Program-made: the position numbers and the translations under genes | Origin: Hippophae tibetana | Taxonomy: Eukaryota > Streptophyta > Magnoliopsida > Rosales > Elaeagnaceae | Assembly: GCA_037013495.1 (NCBI GenBank) | Contig: CM072805.1 | Coordinates: 22,284,669 to 22,348,668 of the forward strand | Length of the DNA: 64,000 nt | Reading direction: 5' to 3' | The notes under the pieces: model-generated | The model's database searches: none | Seen by the model: only the letters and a program-made list of their open reading frames with translations | Told to the model about the DNA's origin: nothing | Part shown: piece by piece, positions 47,635 through 59,960 of the stretch | How positions within the stretch are numbered: position 1 is the first letter of the stretch | How the letters are laid out: each line of letters opens with the position of its first letter

Positions 47635-50600
47635 ACTATTTGACCGAGTTTCCTATTGTTCATATGGATCGGCGTCCGAGGAAGAAGCCCCGGTTGGCTT
47701 GGGATGCTCCTCAATCCCACCAAAAGGTATATGTTTTGGCTTTTCGAATCTTCAATATTTTCTCTAATTACATATAGATTTTTTTATTCCATCAGTTTGT
47801 TATAATAGAGAATTTTTCCATACTGTTCAATTTTATAGCAAATTTTTCTTAGCGTAGACAATGATCAGCTCTTCAGTATTAGGTTTCAAATGGAAGTGTT
47901 TTTTTATACGAATTTTCATTCATAATATGTTTAATTAAATTGTAGGAAAGTGGTGACGAATAGTTCAATAATCATATATCTCTTAATATTCTTGGGAAAC
48001 TTTATTATTTGATGTTGTTTTCTTCAAAAATAATCAAAATCTCCATTTACTAATATTAGTTAACCCACTTTTGAACTAGTACTTGATCACGTATACTTCT
48101 GAGTTCTCAATCGTGTCAAGGTTTTACAGTTTGATAAATGCGATTTTATACAAGTTTTAGATATCAATTCCTCTATATTTACACGTATTCTATTATTATA
48201 ATAAGTTAAAATTATTTATTTTGTATTTATTGAAAAAATATTAGTTTTCTGGATTTTTGGGATTTTTGAACATAAAATTTATGTAAAATATAAGTCGCTG
48301 ATCTGTATGTTATTATGAAAACTCAAATTTTGGTATTGCTTAAATTTTCCATCCCTGCTGCTCAAGTTTTTATAAATTTCAATCAGTTATAGTTTAGATT
48401 TGTTGTTTTATCATTATCGTCTGAAACATGTGTTTGGCTTTGATCATTAAGCGTTTTTCTTTTGCTTCTGATTTACACGTTAATTATTCTTGTATGATGT
48501 GATATTTATGTCTGTATTATTATAAAAGAATGAGGAAACCCAAAGTAAATGGTAGGGAGTGAAGGGAGTGAGTTTCTTATTAATGTTTGTGTAGTAGAAT
48601 ATGAATAAATGGATGTGTGTAGGATCAGTCAGAATTATATTGTGAGCAAGATGTTGGAAGTGGGGCAAGCTTTGGACCTTCAAGGGTACTCCCAGAACAT
48701 CCCAATAATTTTGTAAGGGGTTTGACTCAAAAAGGCTCTCCTCCATGGCGAGATGATGATAAAGATGGCCATTACACATTTGCGCTTGGAGAGAATTTAA
48801 CCTCTCGCTGTAATTTCATTCAATCACCATAGAAGAATTTACTTGCACTCGTTTTATACATTATATTCTGCTTCTATATAAATAATACTTCCACTCGTTT
48901 TATACATTGTATTTGCACTCGTTTTTTACATTTGCCACATTAAATCTGGGAATTAACGCCATATGCGTTTTCTTAATATTTCTTTAGAGGTTTCTTAAAG
49001 CTGGAACATTGTATTTTTCTTAAAATGCTTCGGATTGACATACTTTTCTAGTTGCCTAGTAATTTAATTTTCTTAAATGATACCTAAGGTTAACTTTATT
49101 AATTTCCTTTAAAGGAATGGCATTCTTGAAATTATTCCAAAATCTTTCCCCTCGAAAGTTTTATCAATCTTCTAAATAAAATTTGGTTTTCAGAAAAAAA
49201 GTACATTTCATATTCTTTATTTCTTTTGAATTTTATTATTAAGTGCATGGAAATCTCTCCAACAGATGTTTTTTTTTTGGTTCTAGTATGATGCCGTGTT
49301 GGTTTTGAAGTTCTTGATTTTTTAAAAATTTTCATGTCTCAGATTTGCTTATGTTTTTGTTTCTGTACTTGCAGACAAAATCCACAGAAAAATTGGTGAA
49401 GGTTAGTTTTCTCCCCCTCCGCACTGGTGCTATACATAGGGGCAAAATTGAGCACCATGCTCATTATAACATTTATGTATTTGTGTCTATGTATAGAGAG
49501 AGAGGTGATCTAGAACCAGAAATCAGGTTTTTATGGAACCCAATTTGGAGTTACATACCCATGCAACAAATATGTAACTGCAAATTGGTTTCATAATCTA
49601 CTTGATTTCTGGTTTTAGATAATTTGGGGAAAATATTACATTAATGTTAATCTAATTTGAAAGATATACTTAAGAATGCTACTTCTACAGGCACATTTGG
49701 TCAGGTTTTGGAATGCTGGGATCGGGAAACAAGGGAGATGGTAGCGATAAAAGTAGTGAGAAGTATTAAGAAATATCGTGAAGCAGCAATGGTGGAAATT
49801 GATGTGTTACAGTTGCTTGGGAGGTTTGACCGAAGTGGCAGCCGGTGAGTTCAGTGCCTTTTAAATAATTATTCCTAAAGCGTCTTTGTCATTTGTGAAA
49901 AAAATTGTGTTGGTTGTTAAGTTGATTTATTCCTTGCAGTTGTGTTCAAATGCGTAACTGGTTTGACTATCGTAATCATATTTGCATCGTAAGTATATGA
50001 TTATTTTTTAATGACATGATTCCCAAACTTAAAAAATGCTTTGGGGTTATGAGTTTTTGTTGAATCAAATTATCTTAACAGGTTTTTGAGATGCTTGGAC
50101 CAAGCTTATACGATTTTCTCCGGAAAAATAGTTATCGTCCATTTCCGGTTGATCTCGTCCGCGAGCTTGGCCGACAACTGTTGGAATGTGTAGCATGTGT
50201 GTGGTTGCTCTTTCGCCATCATTTTATCTTTTAAAGCTCTTAGCAGCACTTTCACCGTTGTGATATCCACTTTTTAAACTATTTTAAAGTTTATTGCTAT
50301 AGCTTCTATGTGGGCATGATGTTAACATATATATGAATCCTTACAGTTTTTCTTTGAATTTTTGTATGCAAACTGTGTTCTGTAATAGGAAAAAATTAAG
50401 TTTGGTTGCTTAAATTTGGAAATTCAGTCTTCTAGTACTTATACTCGAGAATGTCATATACAATTTTGCAGTCATGCATGATATGCGCCTCATCCATACT
50501 GATTTGAAGCCCGAGAACATACTTTTTGTTTCTCCAGAATATGTAAAAGTTCCTGATTGCAAGGTATATTTATATACTTTTTAATAAGGATATTGTTTAG

Positions 50601-51716
50601 TAGCCTATGCCTTTCTAATTCCTTAACTGTTATTATTATTATTGTTTCATTTTCATTCTCTGATGCAAACTTAAGCTCTTTCAGGTCACTTCCCGGTCAT
50701 CGAAAGAAGGAATATTTTATAAAAGATTGCCCAAATCTAGTGCCATCAAGGTTATCGATTTTGGCAGCACAGCATATGACAATCAAGAACACAACTACAT
50801 TGTCTCTACAAGGCACTACCGTGCTCCTGAGGTTATTATTGGTATGATTATGTTGATGGATTTTTTTTTTCTTGCCACTCAGGCTGCTCATCTTCAGTCA
50901 ATTTTACCACTCCTATATGTTGAATGTTAAGATGTAAACTTATGCATAATTCAGGTCTTGGATGGAGTCATCCGTGTGATATCTGGAGTGTTGGTTGTAT
51001 TCTGGTAGAATTGTGCTCGGTATGTTCAGTATGATGTATTATTCTGGTATTCTAGATTTTAGGGTTTAGGTGCTTTTTATGACACAACTTTATACAAGTA
51101 CAATCATTTGTAGGGAGAAGCTTTGTTCCAGACTCATGAGAACCTAGAACATCTGGCCATGATGGAAAGAGTTTTAGGCCCATTACCACAGCATATGCTG
51201 AAAAGAGCAGAGTAAGTTGCCCTTTGAAATGTTTGGGCTATATGATTGTAGTTTAATTAATTATTAATACTATTAATCAAATATGTAAGAATACCATTGA
51301 TAGAACTTGTCTTCATGATTTTTCTATTGTCTTACATTGGTCAGCCGTTGTGCTGAGAAGTATGTCAAAAGGGGTAAATTGGACTGGCCAGAAGGTGCCA
51401 CCTCCCGGGAAAGTATTAAAGCTGTTCTTAAGCTACCTCGTCTTCAGGTGTTTACCATATTTCCCATTTATTGTTGGTATCATGGCTATTTTTTGTCCAG
51501 ACTATTATTTTTACAGTATTGGTGGCGATATTTTAAAATTACAAATTGAAATTTCATCGCTGGCAGAATCTGATAATGCAACATGTAGACCATTCAGCTG
51601 GGGATCTCATCGACCTGTTGCAAGGTTTACTGAGATATGATCCCTTCAACCGGCTAACAGCTCGGATAGCCCTCAGGCACCCTTTCTTTACAAAAGATCA
51701 GTACAGGAGATTTTAG
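47625..51716 (+). CDS. AFC2: AFC2-type LAMMER (CLK) protein kinase, 12 exons, 432 aa
   Basis: Dual-specificity nuclear kinase of the LAMMER/CLK family, which phosphorylates SR splicing factors. Exons are 47625-47726, 48623-48809, 49375-49401 (27-nt microexon), 49691-49844, 49940-49988, 50082-50196, 50472-50563, 50685-50841, 50955-51019, 51114-51211, 51345-51447 and 51567-51716. All introns are GT-AG and the sum is 1299 nt. The N-terminus [20 protein letters not shown] matches AFC2 more than AFC1/AFC3. Kinase motifs are the glycine loop GEGTFGQV (residue 104 on), VAIK with K126, HTDLKPEN with D222, DFG at 267, APEVI, and the signature [12 protein letters not shown] at 328-339. Every key residue is present. 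Exon 2 has tandem acceptors six bases apart (TAG/GATCAG), both in frame. The upstream ATG at 47620 is out of frame. The gene converges with the LEA_2 gene, with about 850 bp between stop codons. Confidence 0.96.
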
Positions 51717-52569
51717 TTAAGAGGTTGAATTTTCCATTCTTGTGCTGTGGATGTGCCTCTGGTTTACTGCATTATGGCTGAAAGCCTGAAATGCTGACGC
51801 TTTAAGTCCCAAGCACTTATTTCTAGACATACTGCAAGCACTAATATACTGGCCTCAAATCTCAATTCTGTAATTTTATTTGATCATGTAGCTGTTGTAA
51901 ATAACTTGTTTTCAGTGATTTTTTTTTCATGTCCCCCTTTCCTGACACGCTAATGGCTCATTTGTGTGAAAGCTAATTACATCTTGTAAACAAATAGGGT
52001 TATAATACTTATTCGTGAGATCTCATATAAAAAAAAATTCAGTGCATGATTTCTGCAACATGGAAGTGAGTAATTTATGTGTACATTTCATGGCCTCTGA
52101 TTCAAACCCTCTCTCCCTTGCTTATTTTGATTCTCATTAAATACATGGAATGCAGCTTAAACTGTATACATTCATGTTACACCCTATGCTCAGTGTCATG
52201 CGGTCTGGAGCCTATGAATACAAATTTTAGGGGTTATGTCACACGAGGTAACTATATTAGTTGAACTGGATGGTGCATTTTAGCTAAAGTTGGCAACTTG
52301 AAATAGGAGATGCCAATGTTTGGTTTACTGGTTGAACTGAAGTACCGAGTGAGAACTGAAAATGCCAAATGGAAATATGAACAAATGAGGTGACTCAAGA
52401 AATTGTTATTAAAATCAACAGGGCTAGCTTGAGATAAGAACAAGCAATGAAATGTTAATAAATCAATGGTGATGGTGATGGTGATTGGTGAAGGAACAGT
52501 GTACAAAAAATTGATTTCCTCAAACCGTGAATACAAAAAGAAATCGACTTGGAAATGATCAAACTTGAT
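51717..52569. other. Convergent intergenic region / 3' UTRs
   Basis: This holds the 3' UTRs of the kinase (plus) and of the LEA_2 gene (minus). No additional gene was seen, and short ORFs here are not supported. Confidence 0.5.
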
Positions 52570-53709
52570 TCAAAATGATTGCTGTTTAGTCTTGCATTTT
52601 CTTGCAGTTAAAGATCCATCAGGTGGTCTAGTAACCATAATGGTGCATTGAGTGTGCATCGAATACGAATACCTTAGAAGACTCCCCAGATTTGATCTAG
52701 CTCGGAAGTTTCCCTTGACGTCGAATAATACTCCGTTGGTTTCTAACTGTCTCTCAAATCTTTGTCTCTCTAACAATTGTAGCATAACTTGGCTAGTAAC
52801 CATATGAACATATGCAAACTTGGATTCTCTCTTGGCTGCAGAAAAGGGTTGTATATACTGGGAAGCTATAAGCGTATGCCCATAATAAAGATCAATGGTC
52901 ATGTAATTGTAGTCCACACTAACCTTTTTGTTTGGATTTGTGAAGTTCACAAGCACTGTAACATCAGCATTTAGCAAATAACCCATGTCAAGGTAAGCTG
53001 CATTTAGTGTTACAGAAGACACTTCAAACCGTGGGCTCCGAGGACGGAAAATAAGGTACACAATGAGAACTATAATACCACCTATAATTATGATTACCCA
53101 AAAGACTGCACAGAAGATAGCAGCAAACCATGTCAAAGAATTTGTTTTGCGTGGTGCTGGTACACGCAATCCATTTGGGGAAGATCGACCTTGATGTGTA
53201 CTATGTTGCCCTTGGTGCTTTGGATGTGAAGGCATCAGTGGCAACTTACTATGTGATTGAACATGTTGGTCATCAGGTCGTGGATAGGGCATTGGCCCTG
53301 GACCAACTGGAGGTGGAGATTTGTAATCCTCATGTCGCTGATGGGGAACTAGGACTGGACTACGTTGTGGGGACATATGGTTCTCACGTCGTTGGTCTTG
53401 GTGTCGTGGACGAGGAACTATGATCGAATCAAGTGGATGGGACCTCTGATCTTCATGACGCACACGTCGTTGGAGTGGCTGCACATTTTGGTCCTCATGT
53501 TGCATCCCAGCGACAGGTTTGTGGGCATGGCGGCCATGACGCTTTTGTCGTGACACTTTTGGAACATGTGGATGGGGGTGGTGGTCTTCTTGCTGTGGTT
53601 GTGTCCATTGGCTGATTGGTTGGTGTAATTCTTGGGGAATGTGGTCAGGAGATTGATGTTGTTGTGATGTTCTAACAAAATGAGGGTTGGTTTCACGGTG
53701 TGGATACAT
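52570..53709 (-). CDS. NDR1/HIN1-like LEA_2 membrane protein with His/Pro/Gln-rich N-terminus, 379 aa
   Basis: Single-exon gene. The start is the ATG at 53709; the frame is open further upstream but only via non-ATG codons. Residues 1-190 are rich in H, P, Q and R and hydrophilic, with recurring RHEDQ-like motifs. Residues 194-221 form one strongly hydrophobic helix (WFAAIFCAVFWVIIIIGG on to VYLIF), followed by FRPRSPRFEV, the usual junction in NHL proteins. The LEA_2 domain follows: VTVLVNFTNPNKKVSVDY, TIDLYYGHTLIA, and the C-terminal GSLTARKCKTK. NHL proteins are anchored in the plasma or endomembrane with the LEA_2 part on the non-cytosolic side, and some act in defence or in ER-plasma-membrane contact (family knowledge). 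The long charged N-terminus would be cytosolic and is longer than in most NHL proteins. The specific function is unknown. Confidence 0.88.
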   Translation of the reverse strand: MYPHRETNPHFVRTSQQHQSPDHIPQELHQPISQWTQPQQEDHHPHPHVPKVSRQKRHGRHAHKPVAGMQHEDQNVQPLQRRVRHEDQRSHPLDSIIVPRPRHQDQRRENHMSPQRSPVLVPHQRHEDYKSPPPVGPGPMPYPRPDDQHVQSHSKLPLMPSHPKHQGQHSTHQGRSSPNGLRVPAPRKTNSLTWFAAIFCAVFWVIIIIGGIIVLIVYLIFRPRSPRFEVSSVTLNAAYLDMGYLLNADVTVLVNFTNPNKKVSVDYNYMTIDLYYGHTLIASQYIQPFSAAKRESKFAYVHMVTSQVMLQLLERQRFERQLETNGVLFDVKGNFRARSNLGSLLRYSYSMHTQCTIMVTRPPDGSLTARKCKTKQQSF

Positions 53710-54493
53710 GTTAGTATGGATTACGAGTAGTGACAAGCAAAATTAAACTAAGAAGAGGAGAGACTAAGAATGATAATAAGGAATCGTTGTTAAGCTGGGC
53801 AATAAACAGGAAAGCAGATTACTTGCAAACAACTTCAAGGATGTTTTATGATAATGGGCAAAGAATCAGAGGTAGATAAATATGGAAGGCAAGTAATCTT
53901 AGTTGTGATGACCCAAAAAAAAAAAATCTTATTTGTGACCTTTTAAATCTCTACAAAAATATTGACTAGTTTTATTTTAAATATCTTTTGTTATTTTTAG
54001 TTTATCATTAATAAGTGAACTCTACATTTTAAATTAGTGTCACATATTGCTAGTAAATAAAATTACATTAGTGGACAATTGATGGCAGAATTGTTTTCAG
54101 TATATCGAATCAGATGCTTGCTTGCTGCTACACTTATGTTAGGACATCTTTTCTTTTTCTTTCTTTTTTTTGTCATATATATGATACATCATGGTTAAGA
54201 CTTAGGCTGCGAATTTGGAGGCTTCTTCAAATTAAGATTAATGTGGGACCCTTTGAATCTTCAATAATGTTTTTTAAGTCTGTTCTGTAAATCGTTAAAA
54301 AATGGGAAATCTATTATGAAATTTTTTCAATAACCATTCAGAATAACTCGAGTTTTATTCTATTTTATATTACTAAATATAAATAAAATTTAAATATTAG
54401 AATAAATCAAAACCATTTTTTTAATATTGATAAACCTATCAAGGTGTTATCATCAATATGTTCCTTTCTCTTTTATGATTTAGTTCCCACAAG
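53710..54493. other. Upstream region of the LEA_2 gene
   Basis: 5' flank of the LEA_2 gene, with a TATA-like TATTTATC on the minus strand near 53876-53884. The remaining DNA up to the hAT element shows nothing else. An A10 run occurs at 53915-53926. Confidence 0.4.
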
Positions 54494-54845
54494 TAGGGTT
54501 GTCCAAAAACTGGACTAGACTGGTTTAAATCGAAAAATCGGTCCGGTCTAGACCAAACCGAGCAGTTTTATAAATAAAACGGTCTGATCCGATTCGATTC
54601 GAATTAAGTAAAATCGATTTTAAAACGATCCGGTTTGGTTATAAAATATTATAAACCGGTCGGATCGGACTAAACCGGTTTTATTAAATAAATAATTTTT
54701 TATATAAAATATTATAAACCGGGGTATATATATATATTGTTTTCGAGTTAAGGCATTAAGTCATAACCCTAACCCTAGAAATTTCACAACACCTCATTTC
54801 CTCTATGATCTGCGTTCGCCGTCTAGGCTCTTGGTCTGACCGTCG

Positions 54846-54985
54846 TCGCTTACACCAGCAGCTAGCCACCGTTCCTCACGTTGCTTCCATCAGCAGCTAG
54901 CCATTGTTCCATGCGTTTTTTCTACCAGCAACTAGCTACCTCTTTTCGCGTCGCTTCCACCAGCAATTAACCACCTCTCCTCGCG
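54846..54985 (+). repeat. 35-bp tandem repeat in the hAT leader, 4 copies
   Basis: CCAGCAGCTAGCCACC and variants (TCAGCAGCTAGCCATT, CCAGCAACTAGCTACC, CCAGCAATTAACCACC) recur with their CAGCA cores at 54856, 54891, 54926 and 54961, an exact 35-bp period. The array lies in the leader just upstream of the transposase ATG. Confidence 0.9.
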
Positions 54986-55956
54986 TCACGTCGTGTCATG
55001 ACAACCATGGATGAAAATCACGAAATAGGTATGTGGTCTACTACTACTCGTAGTATTTTTTTCCTGAATAAACTGAATGACAAGTCTGAACTCTGAAATT
55101 TGAATGATATATCATTTTTTTGTTAGTCTGAACTTTGAAGTCTGAACAATTTTTTCTCACAGAGTTCAGTTTTTTTTAAATGGTGGAAACTAATTACCTC
55201 TTTTAAAGCTTAATTATTTTGATTAAGTTTTCTTTATAGATTAAATATATATAGTTCATTTTATTAATGTTTGATCAATATGAATTTCAAGAGGTACAAG
55301 TCTAGTAAGAATAAAGGTAACAAATGCATCATTTTCTAAAAAGTTAATATTTGTTTGATCTAGGAAGTTAATTAAACTTGCAGCTCAAATTCATGTCTTG
55401 TTGATGGTCTAGAGAGTGTTCTCAGGACTGGTTTTGAGTGAACAACAACCACTGTGTACTCGTTTAGATAATAAATTTCTCTTTCCCAAAAAAAGTCACA
55501 GGTTTAAGGGCATTTGTATCCAATATATATTTATTTATTTATTTATATGACTATTCTACCACATTTAAAAAGTGTTTAAACAAATTGTCTTAGTATATTC
55601 ACATAATACATTGATTTTTACAATAAAATGTGTTTTTTATTAACATGATTTGTTAATATAACTTTTTATATATAATTTATTAACATGATTTATTAATGTA
55701 ATCGAATAAATTGATTTTTACTAGTAAATTTTTTTAGTTATAATAATTTAGTGTAGGTCTTATCTAGTTTCAAAATACTTTAATTATGAGATTATGAATT
55801 TTAGATTAATGTGTATTCATATTGATGAATTCATAATATTTTTATCTTTCAAATTTTGGGATCATTAGTTCTACTTGATCTGTAATTGAGTGGCTAGTAG
55901 CATATTTCTTCTCCTCGGTCTTTAATTAATCTGTCAAACCATGGGGAGCAGGGTAT

Positions 55957-55990
<34 letters not shown>
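55957..55990. repeat. (CT)n microsatellite
   Basis: About 17 uninterrupted TC units inside the hAT element. Confidence 0.95.
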
Positions 55991-55994
<4 letters not shown>

Positions 55995-57157
55995 ACAAAC
56001 GAATAAGATCCAAGTTTATATGCTTCTCACAATTGTTTACTTTTTAAAGATTTTTATTCCATGTTTCCAACTTTTAATTGCTGCAATTTTTTCTCTGTTT
56101 TGAAGCTCTGTTTTTTTCTTTTCTTTTTTTAACTGGGCAGGTGGGTAAAGATAGTGGGAGATTGGGAGTATATTTTAGATTCACTTATTTATTTTTCAAT
56201 TTATTACGTGTCAATATGACAAACGTTTTTTCTCACGATATTTGATATATTACATTAGTTATACAATTATTTCAACATTTCAATTTTGTAATTTAATATC
56301 CAGTATAATAGTGGCACGTCCCTGCATATATGCATTACACATTTACACTATGAATCTTTGTTGTAGATATACATGTTTTATCAATCTTTTTTAGTAATTA
56401 GTTTATTTTATAATACTAAGTTACTAACTATAATTACAAGCTTCTAAGTTGATTATATTAGAGATACTTGGGGAAAATCTTGTACAATAAAACTTCTTTT
56501 CTGCATTCCAAAAGAGACCACTTAGCAATTTCATGGGCTAGTCTTTAGGAATCCAAACATAATATAAATTTTATAGGTTCTTATTAAATCATATTAGTTC
56601 TTAATTTTTAAAATGTACATAAACAATGTTTAAATTAATATTGTTATAGATTGTATAAAGTTTCTGAATACCAAACTGTATTATTAAATCATTAACACCT
56701 GATATCATATATGTAGCCATAAACTAAATATTTATGCAAATAATTATATTTTAAGAATTCTATGTAAATGAGATATTTGGAATTCATTTCTTCATGTGTA
56801 ACCTTTTTTTTATTTTAGATTTTGATAACATCTTATGTATTTATTTAGTGATTTATGTATTTATGTATTTATTTAGTGATTTATGTATTTATGTATTTAA
56901 CAATAATATCTATCTATGTATGATGATAAATGAGCATCACATTTGATTGTATCATATTAAATTATATCATATTAAACTGAATCATATTTATGTATTCAAA
57001 ACCGTTAACCATACCAGACCAAAATTGTTCGATTATAACATTTTAGATAGCTAAATGGTTCGATCCAATCCGATTTCAACTATATGAACGGTCCGGTTTG
57101 GTTAAAAAAAATTTAGGCAAAATCGGACCGGACCGGACCAGACCATGGACACCCCTA

Positions 57158-58680
57158 CCTATAAGCACTTGTACGATAACAGTGTTGTTGTCACGACGAC
57201 TCGTCTGTAGGTAAATGAGATGGTTAACTTATGTTTCAACCAAATAGATGTCTTAAGGTGTTAATTTTTGACACGATTTCATAATAACATACTAAATTTA
57301 TTCAAACATAAATTATACTATTCATTTTAACTCATTTGTTAAATAAATCAAACCCAATACGATAATTAAAAATTAACCCATTAAATTAATATTTAATATT
57401 ATTTTATTCATTAAAATATGACAAAAACATAAACCAATCTAATTTTAAGTCATATTTGATTAAAATAATATATTTTTATTGAATTTTTTGAATCGATAAT
57501 ATGATAAACTAAGTTGAAATATTCGAACCGAAAATGACGCGATAGGATGAAAACATTTTTATTAATAAGCTAATCCAACCTAATTTGTTTATCAAATGTG
57601 TGATATGATTAATATGATTTTTCAACTCTATCTAGATACCTCATCCTTTTATTAGTATCTATGTTATATATTTTTTAAAAACATATAATAATTTTTTAAA
57701 AGATATTTAATTTAATATTATTTTTATGTTATTAACTAATTAAAAAAATGAATATTACATACTACTTGACTTATCTTAGTTTTTTATCTAAGAAAAAATA
57801 AAATCTATACTTAGAAAAATTTAAGACTTTAAGTAATAAATACCGTAAAATTATTTTTTCTATTTAGTTATTCCTTGATATGTTCTTCCTTCTTCTAAAT
57901 TAATTGAGATTGTAAAAATAAGAACTCATTTATTTTTAAAATATTTATTTCAACTTTCAAATTTTACTGTGTGCATTTATATTTATTTTATTTATTAATA
58001 AATCTATAAAAAAAAATTAAAATTAAAATTTTACTTCATTATTTTCCCCAAAAGTAATTAATAATACATGGCCGAATCTATTCTCTGATACAGTTAAAAA
58101 GAAAATTGTAATTTTTTTTAAAGATCTCCTCATGATAATACCTTATAACAAAGTTCAATTGAATATTTTTACTTATACATATTTTATTTTTTAATATTAT
58201 TTAAAATTTTAATTTATTATTAATATTTGAAAAAAAATGTAATATCAATCTTCTTCTTTTTATCTAAAACTATAAATATTTATCTTTTAATATTTGTCTA
58301 ATTTTGTACATTGAATGAATATGCTTCTTATAATTTTTTTGATACTTATTAAAAATGTATATTTGTTGTTATTTATATCGTTTGACAAAAACATTTCATT
58401 GATGATAACAAAGCATAAATATATACTAGTTATTTTTATGGTATACATAATATATATTTAAATAAATTTTTAAAAATAAAAGTAAAATTTTACTTATATT
58501 ATTAAAATATAAAAAATATTTAGGTATCGAATTTTATATTTCATTTTAGCCTCTGAAATCCTTCAAACGCCTCAAGCTCCAGTATATGGAGATTGGAAAG
58601 TCACGCTTTGCATGGGATTTGCAGTATCTTATTAAAACTCCATTTTTTTAATGTCTAATTCATATGACTGAATTTGTAAT
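57158..58680. other. AT-rich intergenic DNA, nothing recognised
   Basis: No coding sequence, LTR ends or tandem repeats seen between the hAT element and the SINE candidate. Confidence 0.5.
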
Positions 58681-58684
58681 ACAC

Positions 58685-58850
58685 TTAGTATTCTAGCTCA
58701 CTAAATAGGGTATTTAAGATTGTGGGATCAAATCCCACCCCTTTGTGCAATAATTTAAATTTTAAGATGGTTTTGTGAGTAAGATGGCATGACTCTTTAC
58801 CTCTAACACCTTAAAATGAAGTTTAATCACACACTATAATGTTTCGTTTA
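58685..58850 (+). mobile_element. tRNA-derived SINE candidate
   Basis: A Pol III A box-like TAGCTCACTAAATAGG (58694-58709) is followed about 30 bp later by a perfect B box match, GATCAAATC (58726-58734). The B box sits in a complete T-arm: GTGGG (58722-58726), loop ATCAAAT, CCCAC (58734-58738). The anticodon region does not fold as a functional tRNA, and a tRNA-unrelated body follows. The 3' end is not defined and no flanking duplication was found. Confidence 0.5.
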
Positions 58851-59733
58851 TGGAAACATATAAAATAGAGGTATAAAAAGATTATTTTAAAAAATATATC
58901 CAAATTAAAATTTAATTAGAAATACAAATGGACATGTAATTACATAAATAACGTCAAAAATAAAGTTTAACCTATAATATTTTTATGTGAAACAATATAA
59001 GTGAACACAATTTAAAAAAAAAATACAGGTTATAGAACATTTAACCTATCCACCATGAAGAAATAACTATTTAATACAAAACTATATCATATACTATCTT
59101 TATAGTGATAATGCCCTAGCGTAATTTATTAACGAGCCGTCACTCCTTCAAGTCTCCTAAAGTGCGTATCTAATCTGAACCAACACTTCAATTTACCCGA
59201 TTTTACAAGCCACCAAACACATTAGGATAGCATAATAACGTATATGTAATATATATATATATATATATTAAAAATAACTAGTAAATCATATAACATGATA
59301 GTTCAATTTCAAATTGAATATGCAGCTTTTTGTATGCTTATGTGGTAAAGAAAAATAGGATATAAGTGACCCTTAATAAACACAACTCCTATGGATTTAG
59401 ATATTAAAAAAGCTCAAATTAGAATCAAACATCTAGTCAAAAATTAGTTTTAAAAAGTTGGGTCCCCAAAGCACTAGTACAAAACTAGTACAAAATCAGA
59501 TAGCCAAAAACCCAATTAATGACCTAAATAGCTTATATTTAAACTGATTACTCATTTTTTTCAAACTAATAATATTTTTTTCTTAAAACTCAGTTTTAAA
59601 TTAAACTACTTAACAATACCTTTATTTCATAACTTCAATAAAATAAGATCAAGAAAAAATCCTACCAGAGCTCTAGTCATTCACCGACAATTTCAACATA
59701 GCTCTAATAAGGTTATCGATGATCTCATAAAAG
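58851..59733. other. AT-rich DNA with a short (TA)n
   Basis: A (TA)10 run at about 59249-59269; otherwise nothing recognised. Confidence 0.5.
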
Positions 59734-59960
59734 GTGATGTAATATGTTTCATTAAAAGATAGAAGTGATGTAACATCTTACACACAAAAATATGAAAGTG
59801 ATGTAACATGTTACACATAAAGATATAGAGGTGATATAACATGTTACATCTAAAGATAAAAATAAAGACAAAAGTCATGTAACATGTTACATACAAAAAA
59901 TAGAGATAAATGTAACAAATTACATATAAAAATAACGATAGATGTAACATGTTACATAGT
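59734..59960. repeat. 33-bp minisatellite with palindromic core, about 7 copies
   Basis: Units recur at about 59734, 59765, 59798, 59831, 59874, 59907 and 59939, spacing 31-33 bp with one 43-bp spacing. Most units carry the perfect palindrome TGTAACATGTTACA or a one-base variant. Related single copies (TGTAATATATTACA) occur at 60200-60290. An 85-codon minus-strand ORF through the array is a by-product of the repeat. Confidence 0.88.

Larger units (their letters stand above)
54494..57157 (+). mobile_element. hAT-type DNA transposon, internally deleted
   Basis: The ends are TAGGGTTGTCCA (left) and TGGACACCCCTA (right), inverted repeats with one mismatch. The 8-bp flanks are CCCACAAG and CCTATAAG, six of eight identical and differing only by C/T. 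Subterminal DNA is packed with AACCGG/GGTCCGG/CCGGACC motifs at both ends (54517-54720 and 57040-57145), the arrangement of transposase-binding sites in hAT elements. A promoter-like TATATATATATA (about 54725-54739) precedes a leader and a short exon at 54998-55028 (MTTMDENHEI, then a GTATGT donor) that resembles the start of a plant hAT transposase. No BED zinc finger or hATC domain remains, so it is non-autonomous. Confidence 0.82.

Noticed and set aside
53130..53615. Plus-strand ORFs opposite the LEA_2 gene
   Set aside because: Antisense shadows of a His/Pro/Gln-rich coding region; the minus-strand frame has the transmembrane segment and LEA_2 domain.
59693..59950. Minus-strand 85-codon ORF rich in MLHH/CNML units
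   Set aside because: It is produced by the 33-bp minisatellite; no start signal or family resemblance.
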